A stretch of DNA of 64,000 nt, taken from the NCBI GenBank assembly GCA_947463125.1, contig CANHQZ010000008.1, positions 1 through 64,000 on the forward strand. Direction: 5' to 3'. Positions 37,494-47,758 of this stretch are shown here, piece after piece. A program made the position numbers and the translations under genes. Below the pieces are notes generated by a model. The model was not told the origin of the DNA, ran no database searches, and saw only the letters and a list, made by a program, of their open reading frames with translations. The stretch comes from Flavobacteriales bacterium (GTDB lineage Bacteria > Bacteroidota > Bacteroidia > NS11-12g > UBA955). How positions within the stretch are numbered: position 1 is the stretch's first letter; each line of letters begins with the position of its first letter.

Positions 37494-40400
37494 AAAAGCG
37501 GATATTACTAGGTTTTATCATGTTTATGCTGGGTACAGGCACAGCGAGTGCTCAGTTTATGTTTCCCATGATGCCCGGTATGATGCCGGGAATGATGCCC
37601 GGAAATAGCGCTCCGGCAGACACTTCAAAGCCTAAGATTCAAGCGCCCCAAGGCAATCAGCCCGCCCAGCCGGGTGATGATGAAAACGGAGATAATAAGG
37701 ACGGAGATGACACCGACCCGGAAGAAAAAAAGAATGAACTGGAGCTGAAAAAAATGAGCCTGAAAAGCCAGCGCCTGAAACTGGAACAGGAACTCGCCTA
37801 TCTTAAATCCAAAGACCCGGATCTACTTACCACAGAAGAAAAAGAGGTAATTCGTATCCAGACTGAAAACCTCAAAATGATTGCTTTACAGGAACGAGCT
37901 ATCATTGAAGAACAGCAACGGGATATGGATAGATACCGCAACAAGAAAAACTTCCCATCAGCCAGTGTATACGGGCACCAGTTTTTCCGCGACGGTAGTT
38001 TCAAGTTCTTTCAAAAAACCGATGAGATTGCTGTTACCGATAATTATGTACTGGGAACAGGCGATCAGGTGCAGCTGGAAGTGTGGGGATACAGATACTG
38101 GAGTAAAACGTATGTGGTGAGCCAGTCAGGAAGTATTGATATAGAAGGGTATCAGAAGATTTTCGTGAAAGGACTTTCACTGCAGAAAGCGCGTGCGATG
38201 ATAGGATCGAGGCTGGGACTGGGCGGACAGGAATCTTCATTTTCTGTAACCGTTACACGGCCAAGAATGGTGAGTGTGAACATTTTTGGTGAAGTCTTTA
38301 CCCCGGGAACCTACACCGTGCCTGCAACCAACAGTGCATTTAATGTACTGGTAAGTATGGGCGGCCCTACCGACATTGGATCTGTAAGAAACATCTATAT
38401 CAAGCGGGACGGAAAAATCCGTGATTCCTTTGATTTGTATGAGTATTATGCCGATGTAAAACATCAGCGGGATGTGTTCCTCCAAAATAACGACTATATC
38501 ATTGTGGCACCGGTAGCCAATCTGGTAAATATTGGCGGAGCCGTAAGAAGACCCGGAAGGTATGAACTTAAAAACGGCGAAACCATGGCCGATTTGATTC
38601 GGTTTGCGGGCGGGCTTCAGCCCAATGCCTTCCTGAAGGATATCCTGGTGCGCCGCATACGCAACAATGAATATGAAGTGATGTCGCTGAACTATGACAG
38701 CCTTCTGAAAGCAAAAAAGAACTTTGTGATGACCGGCGGTGAATCTGTAGAAATAAAGTTTATTGGGGTTGACAACCAGTATATGGTGCAGATTTCAGGA
38801 GCCGTATCGGTACCGGGACACTACAAAGTCAAAAAAGGCATGCGCATAAGCAGCATGCTGAAAAACGCCAATGGCCTTACTTCAGACGCGTTTACCGAAA
38901 GAGGCTTTCTGGTAAGAACATCCAAATCACTGGAAAAAAAGTACATCAGCTTCAATCCGGCCGAGGCGCTGGCTAAGCCGGGCACATGGGCGGATCTGGA
39001 ACTGGAAGACAGAGATACCATCGTAATTTACAGGCTAACCGACCTGCGTAAGTTCAATGATGTAAAAATATCCGGTTCCGTTCGCAAACCCTTCAAAAAA
39101 CAATTTATAGCCGGGCTGAAACTGGGTGAAATGCTCTTTATGGCGGGTGGATTAACCGATGAAGCCGATGAAAAAAGCGGTTTCATTATGCGCACAGATG
39201 CCAATTTCAACCAGCGTTTGATTCCTTTCAAACCCGAAGATGTAAAGCCTGGTACTGAGTGGTTTGATTTTGAAATCATGCCCAAGGATGAGATTACAGT
39301 GTATTCAAAAACAGACTTCAAACGCAATTACACGTTGTCTGTGACAGGACCTGTAAAAGCAGGCGGCAAATTCCCATTCAGTGAAAACACCCGCGTTACA
39401 GACCTGATTAACCTGGCAGGCGGTATAGAAACGAATACCTTTAAATCCAGAGCCATTGTAGTTCACACAGATTTGGAAACAGGTTACCAGAGCCTGAAAA
39501 CGGTAAATCTGGCTGAGGTGCTTGATAACCCGGACAGCAAGGAGAATTATGTTTTGCAGAAAAACGATGCACTGCAGCTTTTTGACCTCAGCGAGCTGAA
39601 AAACGATTTTGCTGTCTCAATTTATGGCCCAGTAAGACGTGAAGGCGAGTACGTGTATGCAGAAAACATGACCCTGCAAAACCTGATTGACGCTGCAGGC
39701 GGTCTGGAATTCATTACTGCCGGAACCACAGTGGAAGTGGTTCGAAATTTCTTCTTCAAAGATGGCAAATACCAGTTTTTAAACCCACAGGTTTTGAATA
39801 CCACCATCACCAGCAGCCTGAGTTTTGATGACAGGCTGGTAAACATGCAGCTGCAGCCATTTGATAAGGTATTTGTGCGCAAAAATCCCAATTTTGTTCC
39901 ATTAAAACTCGTCTACATCGACGGTGCGATTAACTATCCCGGTTTCTATGCCCTGCAATCTGAAAACGATAAGTTGGCTTCAATCATCAAAAGAGCCGGT
40001 GGATATAAACCCAACGCCAACCCCAACGGAAGCACCTTACGTAGAGCTACGGCTCCCGGTGATACCATCGATATCGTACTGAAAACCCCAAAGGCTATGA
40101 GCGACCGTAAATCACGGTTCAATCACATCATGAAAGACGGGGATCATATTTTCATTCCGTATACCGATAACTTGGTATACCTGACCGGAGATATAAATAA
40201 ACAAACCCCAAATGATATTGGTACATACTATCTTCGGAATAAACGCGCTAAGTTTTATATCAAGTTCTTTGGTGGTGGGTTTACCAACACATCAGACAGG
40301 AAAAAAGTGGTTGTGGTTTATAAAAACGGACGGAGAGCCGCAACCAAAAATTATGTGCTTTTCAAAGTATATCCAAAAGTTAAACCCGGAAGCACCATTG

Positions 40401-40546
40401 TGGTAAACAACCGCTTCAAAACCGAGGAGCCCTATAAGCAGCGCAAACGTTTCAGTGTGGATGGCTTCCTCAACCAAACCATGATGAGGGCAACCACTGT
40501 GCTGTCAGTTCTTGGTATATATCGTCTGGCAATTGGAAGACAATGA
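37490..40546 (+). CDS. SLBB-domain polysaccharide export protein (Wza-like, multi-SLBB)
   Basis: GTG start, signal peptide, [19 protein letters not shown] polysaccharide-export motif; repeated SLBB units ([46 protein letters not shown]...). Confidence 0.9.
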   Translation: MKKRILLGFIMFMLGTGTASAQFMFPMMPGMMPGMMPGNSAPADTSKPKIQAPQGNQPAQPGDDENGDNKDGDDTDPEEKKNELELKKMSLKSQRLKLEQELAYLKSKDPDLLTTEEKEVIRIQTENLKMIALQERAIIEEQQRDMDRYRNKKNFPSASVYGHQFFRDGSFKFFQKTDEIAVTDNYVLGTGDQVQLEVWGYRYWSKTYVVSQSGSIDIEGYQKIFVKGLSLQKARAMIGSRLGLGGQESSFSVTVTRPRMVSVNIFGEVFTPGTYTVPATNSAFNVLVSMGGPTDIGSVRNIYIKRDGKIRDSFDLYEYYADVKHQRDVFLQNNDYIIVAPVANLVNIGGAVRRPGRYELKNGETMADLIRFAGGLQPNAFLKDILVRRIRNNEYEVMSLNYDSLLKAKKNFVMTGGESVEIKFIGVDNQYMVQISGAVSVPGHYKVKKGMRISSMLKNANGLTSDAFTERGFLVRTSKSLEKKYISFNPAEALAKPGTWADLELEDRDTIVIYRLTDLRKFNDVKISGSVRKPFKKQFIAGLKLGEMLFMAGGLTDEADEKSGFIMRTDANFNQRLIPFKPEDVKPGTEWFDFEIMPKDEITVYSKTDFKRNYTLSVTGPVKAGGKFPFSENTRVTDLINLAGGIETNTFKSRAIVVHTDLETGYQSLKTVNLAEVLDNPDSKENYVLQKNDALQLFDLSELKNDFAVSIYGPVRREGEYVYAENMTLQNLIDAAGGLEFITAGTTVEVVRNFFFKDGKYQFLNPQVLNTTITSSLSFDDRLVNMQLQPFDKVFVRKNPNFVPLKLVYIDGAINYPGFYALQSENDKLASIIKRAGGYKPNANPNGSTLRRATAPGDTIDIVLKTPKAMSDRKSRFNHIMKDGDHIFIPYTDNLVYLTGDINKQTPNDIGTYYLRNKRAKFYIKFFGGGFTNTSDRKKVVVVYKNGRRAATKNYVLFKVYPKVKPGSTIVVNNRFKTEEPYKQRKRFSVDGFLNQTMMRATTVLSVLGIYRLAIGRQ

Positions 40547-41583
40547 ACGTACCGGCAAAACAACCCTTTAATCTTTTCAGTTACCTTAAACTGATTAAGC
40601 CATACTGGCGGAAATTAGTGCGCAGATGGTATGTGCCTGTGACATTAGCTTTGTTGTTAGGATTGTATTCCTGGTATAATGAAAGTGAGAAGTCTCCTTA
40701 CTTCTCAGCCCAGATTACGTACATGCTGGAAGATGAAATCCTAAATGGTTCCACGGTGTCAAATCCACTGATGTCAGCCATTACTGGACAGTCGCCGACG
40801 AATAACAAAGACATCATGAATGACCTGGCTTTTAGCAATTTGCTAATTGAATATACTTTACTCAGAAACATATCAGAAAACGGTAAAAACATACCACTAG
40901 TCAACTATCTGCTTAAGAAACAGGGTGTTGATTCAGCAAATCCCGCATGGTTTGCCTCTGGCTACCAGATTGGCGAAAATCCCTCAAAGGATGAGATGCT
41001 GAGATCATATAGCAACGCTATAAAAAGAACCTTTAAAGCCAGTTCCAGGGAATCCGGATTATTGACCATGTCCTTTTCGTATGCCGATGCATTCTTCTGC
41101 AAGAGATTTCTGGAGCTTCACCTGCATACCATCTCCGATTTTTATATCGACAAGCGCATGGACAGGGCAAATATGATTATTAAGGCTACAATAAGGCGAA
41201 GAGACTCGTTACTTGCAGCACTTCAAGGAAAAGAATTTAGCTCAGCCTCTATACAGGACCAGGGATTTGGCACGGTAATGCGAAGAGCCAGCGTGCCGCA
41301 AACACAGCTGCAGCGTGATATTACCATGTTAAATGCGCAATACGGGGAAAGCCTTGCTGCTCTCAATGCGGCAAAAATGGAGCTGGAAAAGAAACGTCCG
41401 TTTATTGCCGTGGTGGATGATATTCGGTTTCCTTTGGAGGCAACCTATCCTGAACCCTATAAAAAGGGCGCTATCTTCGGTTTTGTTGGCCTGTTTCTGG
41501 GTACAGTACTTGTAGTTGGTTTTCATCTGGCAAAAGAGTTTCTGGTAAAACAGAAACAGGCTTTCCGTAAGATGAATCCCTAG
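40543..41583 (+). CDS. Wzz-like chain-length determinant / polysaccharide co-polymerase
   Basis: N- and C-terminal TM helices (WYVPVTLALLLGLYSWY; GAIFGFVGLFLGTVLVVGFHL), coiled-coil middle, operon with SLBB gene. Confidence 0.75.
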   Translation: MNVPAKQPFNLFSYLKLIKPYWRKLVRRWYVPVTLALLLGLYSWYNESEKSPYFSAQITYMLEDEILNGSTVSNPLMSAITGQSPTNNKDIMNDLAFSNLLIEYTLLRNISENGKNIPLVNYLLKKQGVDSANPAWFASGYQIGENPSKDEMLRSYSNAIKRTFKASSRESGLLTMSFSYADAFFCKRFLELHLHTISDFYIDKRMDRANMIIKATIRRRDSLLAALQGKEFSSASIQDQGFGTVMRRASVPQTQLQRDITMLNAQYGESLAALNAAKMELEKKRPFIAVVDDIRFPLEATYPEPYKKGAIFGFVGLFLGTVLVVGFHLAKEFLVKQKQAFRKMNP

Positions 41584-42878
41584 TTAAGTTCAATTACAAA
41601 ATAGTTCTTTTTGCCCTTTTGCACCAGCAGGTATTTTCCCTGTAACAGGAAACTGTTGTCAATACTGCCGTTGATGTCGGTATATTTTTCCTTGTTGATG
41701 GAAACCGCCTGTGCCTGCATCATCTTGCGCGCTTCGCCTTTACTGGGGAAAATACTTGTGTGCTGTGCCAGTAAATCCAGCACGGGAACACCATCCGACA
41801 ATAAAGTTGACTCTATTGTAAACTTCTCCATCCCTTCCAGGCTACTGCTTAGTGTTTCACTGTCCAACGCCAGCAAATCTTCACGGGTTCCGCCGCCAAA
41901 AAATACATGGGTAGCTTTTATCGCTAATGTAAGATCTTCGGCAGAATGAACCCGCTCAGTCATTTCTTCGGCAAGGGCTTTTTGCAAGGTGCGCATATGC
42001 TCCTGGCCTGTATGTGCGGCTATTACGCTTTCAATTTCACTGCGGCTTTTCAGCGAATAAATCTTCATAAAACGCACGGCATCTTCATCAGCCACATTCA
42101 GCCAAAACTGGTAAAAACGGTAAGGGGATGTTTTCTTTCTGTCGAGCCAAACATTGCCTCCTTCGCTTTTTCCAAACTTGGTACCATCGCTTTTGGTAAT
42201 GAGCGGTGCTGTAATGGCATAGGCCTCACCGCCGGTCTTACGTCTTATAAGCTCAGTGCCGGTGGTGATATTTCCCCACTGATCACTGCCTCCAAGTTGT
42301 AGTTTACACCCTTTCTGGGTAAACAAATGATAGAAATCGTAGCCCTGCACCAGTTGATAGGAAAACTCCGTGAAAGACATGCCTCCGCCTTCAAGTCGGT
42401 TCTTCACGCTGTCTTTTCCCATCATATAATTGACGGTAATGTGCTTGCCCACATCCCTGATGAATTCCAGAAAACCGAATTTGCCAAACCACTCGTAATT
42501 GTTGACCATTTCAGCACGGTTCTCCCCTTTTTCGAAATCCAGAAACTTCATCAATTGCTGTTTCTGGCCGTTCAGGTTATGTTCAATCTGGGCAATATCC
42601 AGCAGTTTTCTTTCATCGCTTTTGCCACTGGGATCTCCAACCATGCCCGTAGCGCCACCCACCAGTGCAATGGGCTTGTGACCCGCTTTCTGGAGAAGTA
42701 TCAGCAAGGTAATAGGCACCAGATTTCCAATATGCAATGAATCAGCAGTCGGGTCAAATCCGCAATAACCGGAAACCTGCTCACTGTTCAGCAATTCCTG
42801 TGTGCCCGGCATGGAGTCGTGCAATAAACCGCGCCAGCGCAGCTCTTCCACAAAATCAAAGTGGGGCCTGAAAGACAT
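41580..42878 (-). CDS. tyrS: Tyrosyl-tRNA synthetase
   Basis: GFDPTADSLHIGNLVPI, GGATGMVGDPSGKS, LGGSDQWGNITTG, KFGKSEGGNVWLD (KFGKS). Confidence 0.98.
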   Translation of the reverse strand: MSFRPHFDFVEELRWRGLLHDSMPGTQELLNSEQVSGYCGFDPTADSLHIGNLVPITLLILLQKAGHKPIALVGGATGMVGDPSGKSDERKLLDIAQIEHNLNGQKQQLMKFLDFEKGENRAEMVNNYEWFGKFGFLEFIRDVGKHITVNYMMGKDSVKNRLEGGGMSFTEFSYQLVQGYDFYHLFTQKGCKLQLGGSDQWGNITTGTELIRRKTGGEAYAITAPLITKSDGTKFGKSEGGNVWLDRKKTSPYRFYQFWLNVADEDAVRFMKIYSLKSRSEIESVIAAHTGQEHMRTLQKALAEEMTERVHSAEDLTLAIKATHVFFGGGTREDLLALDSETLSSSLEGMEKFTIESTLLSDGVPVLDLLAQHTSIFPSKGEARKMMQAQAVSINKEKYTDINGSIDNSFLLQGKYLLVQKGKKNYFVIELN

Positions 42879-42896
42879 GCTGCGAAAATACGATAA

Positions 42897-43325
42897 TTAA
42901 GGCTGAGATTCCTTGATGCGTTTGACCGTGTCTGAAATATACCGTTTCAAATCCTCGGTCTGCTCATCTTCCAGTCCGCTGGTGGCAAAGCTCACCACCT
43001 GACGGCTTTCCTTTATCTGAAAGTTAATTTCGTATACGAGGTAATCCACCCGCAACATAAAATTCCAGGGTATAAAAATATACCGCGAAACAATACTTTG
43101 CCGCCAGGAAATTCCCTTTTCATCCACTTTTACGAAATAATCTCCCCGGAGTCTGAAGTACAGAAAAACGACTACTGAAAGCGCTAATATCAAGGAAATA
43201 AAACCGCCCAAAACACCAAATATGGCATAGTGTATCGACCATACAACAAAGCACAGAAAACCTGCCACAATCATTTGAGGCAATTCCGCCTTGGTCCGGG
43301 GAATACTAATAAATAATGGGTCCAT
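42897..43325 (-). CDS. Hypothetical membrane protein (PH-like)
   Basis: Two TM segments followed by GDYFVKVDEKGISWRQSIVSRYIFIPWNFML. Confidence 0.55.
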   Translation of the reverse strand: MDPLFISIPRTKAELPQMIVAGFLCFVVWSIHYAIFGVLGGFISLILALSVVVFLYFRLRGDYFVKVDEKGISWRQSIVSRYIFIPWNFMLRVDYLVYEINFQIKESRQVVSFATSGLEDEQTEDLKRYISDTVKRIKESQP

Positions 43326-43329
43326 GCCC

Positions 43330-44040
43330 TTAAGGAACGAGCAGTTTGGTTTTCCTTTGGCCGTCGGTTACAATGTAAACGCCGGATTTCAATGCTGCTA
43401 CCGAAATACGCACCCTGTTGGATGTTCTTTCCACCACATCAATTGCTGCTTTTCTACCGGAAAGATCCGTAACGAACCAGTCTGCATTGGAATGGCTGTC
43501 CTCTATATCAACGATATCGTTGGCAGGGTTGGGTGATACACTGAATGATGCTGAAACCGGTTGCCAGACTGAAGCTGTGCTATTAACCACCTCCAGCGTG
43601 TAGGAGCTGATGGAATCATTCTGGGTAGTTGGGGTAAATCCGCCCACTTTGGCAAAGGCACGAACATGAATTTTTAGCGGATAAGAACCGGCTTGTGTTG
43701 CTGTTCCGTAAAAACTGATGCAACGCACGGTATCCCACAAAAACACGCAGCGTGGATGCTGACATTTAAAATTGATTCCCGCAGGAAGTCCATTGATACG
43801 AAGCACCTTGATGGAATCAATTTTCACAGGAACATTTGCCCCCAAAACCTTTGTGAACGTATCTCTGAATGTGAGAACGGATATACCCTGGTTATAGGGA
43901 GTGTTTACTACCGCAGAAGGCAAAACAGCAGGAAGAAATCCTGCTTTTGTAAGGCTTTTGTCCGGAATGCAGGTTTGAGCCGACAGAGAAGCAGCACAGA
44001 TTAAGGCTGTTGCAAAAAAGAAATTTTTAACCATTATCAT
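43330..44040 (-). CDS. T9SS type A sorting domain protein
   Basis: Signal peptide; FSVSPNPANDIVDIEDS...VAALKSGVYIVTDGQRKTKLLVP. Confidence 0.82.
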   Translation of the reverse strand: MIMVKNFFFATALICAASLSAQTCIPDKSLTKAGFLPAVLPSAVVNTPYNQGISVLTFRDTFTKVLGANVPVKIDSIKVLRINGLPAGINFKCQHPRCVFLWDTVRCISFYGTATQAGSYPLKIHVRAFAKVGGFTPTTQNDSISSYTLEVVNSTASVWQPVSASFSVSPNPANDIVDIEDSHSNADWFVTDLSGRKAAIDVVERTSNRVRISVAALKSGVYIVTDGQRKTKLLVP

Positions 44041-44059
44041 TGCAAAGTTGATTGCACGA

Positions 44060-46351
44060 ATGTACACAAAAAATCTTTTTGCCAAATGCCTCTCTTTGAT
44101 TCTTATCTGCTTCAGCTGTATTCAAATAAACGGGCAGGTTATCATTACACTCGCATCGGAAGATGGAACGGCTGTTCAACCGGATTCATTCTACGCATAC
44201 AGCAGCATGGGGTTAATCCGGGCATTTTCTGTAAATGGGAATACCATTTCGGTTGAGAAGGATGTTCGCAGAATTCGCGTAACAGCCAGAAACCACTATC
44301 CTTTCGATTCCATATTTAATGAGGATCAAATGCCGGGCACAAAAATCGTTCTTACCCTCAAGGCAAAGTCCTTATTCATGGATGAGTTTATCATCAGCAC
44401 AGACAAAACGCCTTCAAGACTGAGCCGCAGTTCGGTGAGTGTTTCGGTAATGAAACCCTATCTCATCAACAATAAAATTACGTCGGATATTTCCACGGCA
44501 TTGGAGCAGATGCCGGGAGTTACCATCAGCGACGGGCAGGTCAACATACGCAACGGAAGCGGGTGGAGTTACGGGGCAGGAAGCCGTGTAATGGTCACCT
44601 TGGATGAATTGCCCATGATCAGTCCGGATGCGGGGCAGGTTCAATTTGGTTTTCTGCCCGTTGAAAACCTGGCTTCGGTGGAGGTGGTGAAAAGTGCGGG
44701 CAGCGTGCTGTATGGTTCCAGTGCCCTAAACGGCGTGGTAAACCTGCGCAGTGCCGAACCCGAGAAACAGGCCAACGCAAGGGTTACGGGTTTTACCGGA
44801 TTTTATGATTTTCCGCGCCGCGACAGCCTGCGCTGGAATGCAAGCAGACGCGGTGTGCATGGCACGAATGGCTTTTGGTCTCAAAGGATCGGTAATACAG
44901 GCATTACTGCCCAGTGGAATGCGCTGTACGATCAGGGTTACAGAAGAAATGAATATAACCACAGGGCCAGAGTGGGATTGCGGATAAAACATACTTCCGC
45001 CAAAATACAGGGGCTTAATTATGGCGCCAATACAGGTGTTCAGCAATCCAACAGCGGTTCTTTCCTGCTTTGGGAAAGCTATGCCCGGGGTTACGAAACA
45101 TTTGATTCAGGATTTAATTACAACAAGGGGTTCCGGCTTCACATAGATCCTTTTGCAGAATGGAAGCGAAAAAAAGTCACCCATAAATTTCAATCCAGAT
45201 ACCTGGCGCTGGAGAATGATGCTACTGCCAACAATGCAGGTTCAGACCAAAGCAACGGCAGCAGTATGCTATATGCGGAATACCGCATGAGCAGGGATTT
45301 TCAGCATTTAAGTGTAACACTAGGAGCTGCGGGCATGCTTGCCGAAACTCACTCTCCCCTGTTTGGGGGCAAACAAACTGCTGAAAACCGGGCGGCTTTC
45401 TTTCAGGCCGAATACAAACGGGGAAGGCTGCAGCTTTCCGGAGGAGGACGCTATGAGACGTATGCCATTAATGATGCCGTCTACACCAAACCGGTTTTCA
45501 GGGCGGGAGTGAATTATGCCGCAGGACGGGCCACATTTCTTCGCGCCAGTGCCGGACAGGGTTTCCGCTTCCCGAGTATGGCAGAATTGTTTGTGACCAC
45601 CTCCGTAGGTCCGCTAACGGTGTATTCCAATCCCGGTTTGAGGCCTGAATCGGGCAGTAATGCTGAATTGGGATTAAAACAGGGTTATAAAATTGGCGGT
45701 TTCAAAGGGTTTGCCGATGTGAGCCTGTTTCAAATGACCCTGACCGATATGATGGAGTTTTCCTTTGGAAACTGGGACCCCAATACGGGTATAGGCCTAG
45801 GTTTCAAGAGCATCAACGTGGGTGTTGGGAAAGTGAGCGGTTTTGAATTTGAAACCATGGGCGAAGGCAAGATTGGCAATACACGCTGGCAGTTGCTGGG
45901 TGGTTACACCTACACTCAGCCCCGTGTAATCAATCCCGATTTTATTTATGCAAGAGACAGTGCCGGACTTCAGCTAAACTTTGTAAACACACGCAACGAC
46001 ACCAACAACCTCATGAAATACCGTTTTCAGCATTTGGTCAGGGCAGACATTCAGTGCGGATGGAAGAATCTGGAATTTGGACTCAGCTATCGTTATAACA
46101 GCCGCATGACCAATATTGACGGGGCATTTACCAAAGGCATTCTCGCATTTTTCATTACCGGTATTCAGTCTTCTATGGACCGTCTGGGTTCAGCGCACAT
46201 TTTTGATGCCCGAGTGTCTTATAAGGTGAGTGACCGCTGGAAACTGAATGCACAGGTAACGAACCTTTTCAACCGCGAGTTTGTAGGCCGTCCCTGTGAT
46301 CTGCGTCCGCCCCGCAGCTTTCAGCTGCAAGCCGTGTGGACCCTCCGCTGA
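44060..46351 (+). CDS. TonB-dependent receptor
   Basis: Plug domain (ISTALEQMPGVTISDGQVNIRNGSGWSYGAGSRVMVTLDELPM, SVEVVKSAGSVLYGSSALNGVVNL), C-terminal barrel. Confidence 0.93.
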   Translation: MYTKNLFAKCLSLILICFSCIQINGQVIITLASEDGTAVQPDSFYAYSSMGLIRAFSVNGNTISVEKDVRRIRVTARNHYPFDSIFNEDQMPGTKIVLTLKAKSLFMDEFIISTDKTPSRLSRSSVSVSVMKPYLINNKITSDISTALEQMPGVTISDGQVNIRNGSGWSYGAGSRVMVTLDELPMISPDAGQVQFGFLPVENLASVEVVKSAGSVLYGSSALNGVVNLRSAEPEKQANARVTGFTGFYDFPRRDSLRWNASRRGVHGTNGFWSQRIGNTGITAQWNALYDQGYRRNEYNHRARVGLRIKHTSAKIQGLNYGANTGVQQSNSGSFLLWESYARGYETFDSGFNYNKGFRLHIDPFAEWKRKKVTHKFQSRYLALENDATANNAGSDQSNGSSMLYAEYRMSRDFQHLSVTLGAAGMLAETHSPLFGGKQTAENRAAFFQAEYKRGRLQLSGGGRYETYAINDAVYTKPVFRAGVNYAAGRATFLRASAGQGFRFPSMAELFVTTSVGPLTVYSNPGLRPESGSNAELGLKQGYKIGGFKGFADVSLFQMTLTDMMEFSFGNWDPNTGIGLGFKSINVGVGKVSGFEFETMGEGKIGNTRWQLLGGYTYTQPRVINPDFIYARDSAGLQLNFVNTRNDTNNLMKYRFQHLVRADIQCGWKNLEFGLSYRYNSRMTNIDGAFTKGILAFFITGIQSSMDRLGSAHIFDARVSYKVSDRWKLNAQVTNLFNREFVGRPCDLRPPRSFQLQAVWTLR

Positions 46352-46427
46352 GCAAAGCTTCCTGTTATATTTTTAAAAGCTCCCAAAAAGCGGTAATTTT
46401 GCGGCACCAAATTTAAAATCTGAAACA

Positions 46428-47438
46428 ATGAGTACCGTAAAAGTAGCCATCAATGGCTTTGGCCGCATCGGCCGACTGGTTTTCCGCGAAATTTATAACA
46501 TGCAGGGCATCGATGTGGTTGCTATCAACGACCTCACCAGCCCGCAGGTACTGGCACATTTGCTGAAATATGACAGCGCCCAGGGCCGTTTTAACGCAAC
46601 GGTTTCTCATACCGAAAATAGCATCATCGTAAATGGTGAAGAAGTGAAAATCTATGCCCAGAAAGATCCGGCCCAGATTCCATGGGGTGCACATGGCGTG
46701 GATGTGGTAATCGAAAGTACCGGTTTCTTTACGGACAAGGCCAAAGCAGAAGCCCATATTACTGCAGGCGCCAAGCGTGTGGTAATTTCAGCTCCTGCCA
46801 CCGGCGATCTGAAAACCGTTGTTTACAACGTAAACCACCATATTCTGGATGGCAGCGAAACCATCATCAGCGGTGCCAGTTGTACCACCAACTGCCTGGC
46901 TCCCATGGCCAAGGTACTGAATGACAATTTCACCATTCTGGCCGGCAGTATGACCACCATTCATGCCTACACCAACGATCAGAATACCCTGGATGCACCG
47001 CACCCCAAAGGTGATTTGCGCCGTGCCAGGGCTGCTGCGCAGAATATAGTGCCCAACAGCACCGGTGCTGCCAAAGCTATCGGTCTTGTATTGCCCGAAC
47101 TGGCCGGCAAACTGGATGGCGGCGCACAGCGTGTTCCCACCATTACCGGTTCTGTAACCGAACTTACCGTTATCTGCGCAAAGAAAACCAGCGCTGCCGA
47201 AATCAACGCTGCGATGAAGGCGGCTGCCAACGATAGCTTTGGCTACACTGAGGAAGAGCTGGTGAGCACCGATATCATTGGCATATCCTATGGTTCATTG
47301 TTTGATGCTACGCAAACCAAAGTGGTAACTGTGGGCGACAGCCAACTGATCAAAGTGGTGAGCTGGTACGACAACGAAATGAGCTATGTGAGCCAGCTGG
47401 TGCGCACAGTTAAACATTTCGCCGGACTGATTTCTTAA
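46428..47438 (+). CDS. gap: Type I glyceraldehyde-3-phosphate dehydrogenase
   Basis: [54 protein letters not shown]. Confidence 0.98.
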   Translation: MSTVKVAINGFGRIGRLVFREIYNMQGIDVVAINDLTSPQVLAHLLKYDSAQGRFNATVSHTENSIIVNGEEVKIYAQKDPAQIPWGAHGVDVVIESTGFFTDKAKAEAHITAGAKRVVISAPATGDLKTVVYNVNHHILDGSETIISGASCTTNCLAPMAKVLNDNFTILAGSMTTIHAYTNDQNTLDAPHPKGDLRRARAAAQNIVPNSTGAAKAIGLVLPELAGKLDGGAQRVPTITGSVTELTVICAKKTSAAEINAAMKAAANDSFGYTEEELVSTDIIGISYGSLFDATQTKVVTVGDSQLIKVVSWYDNEMSYVSQLVRTVKHFAGLIS

Positions 47439-47456
47439 GTTCAATTAAATTATATT

Positions 47457-47484
47457 CAAAACCCCGGGTGTCCGGGGTTTTTTT
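47457..47484 (+). terminator. Intrinsic terminator after gap
   Basis: aaaACCCCGG-gtgt-CCGGGGTtttttt. Confidence 0.88.
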
Positions 47485-47512
47485 ATGGATTAACCCCCAC
47501 ATTTGTAAATCA

Positions 47513-47758
47513 ATGAAAAAGCTATTATCCGATACAATTTCGCCCGGCCGCTACCGCCACTACAAAGGCAAGGAATACGAGGTGCTGGCGATGGCGCTTC
47601 ACAGCGAAACACTGGAAAGCTTGGTCGTGTATAAACCTTTATACGAAACTCCCGAGGTTCCGCCCGGAACACTTTGGGTGAGGCCTGCAGCCATGTTTTT
47701 GGAAACGGTGGAGACAGAGCAGGGAATTGTACAGCGATTTACCCCCGTCCCTGCCTAG
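47513..47758 (+). CDS. DUF1653 domain protein
   Basis: GRYRHYKGKEYEVLAMALHSETLESLVVYKPLYE...LWVRPAAMFLETV. Confidence 0.9.
   Translation: MKKLLSDTISPGRYRHYKGKEYEVLAMALHSETLESLVVYKPLYETPEVPPGTLWVRPAAMFLETVETEQGIVQRFTPVPA

Noticed and set aside
37565-37605. [11 protein letters not shown] tract as a phase-variable simple repeat
   Set aside because: Only a few imperfect units whose period is a multiple of 3, so copy changes would not shift the frame
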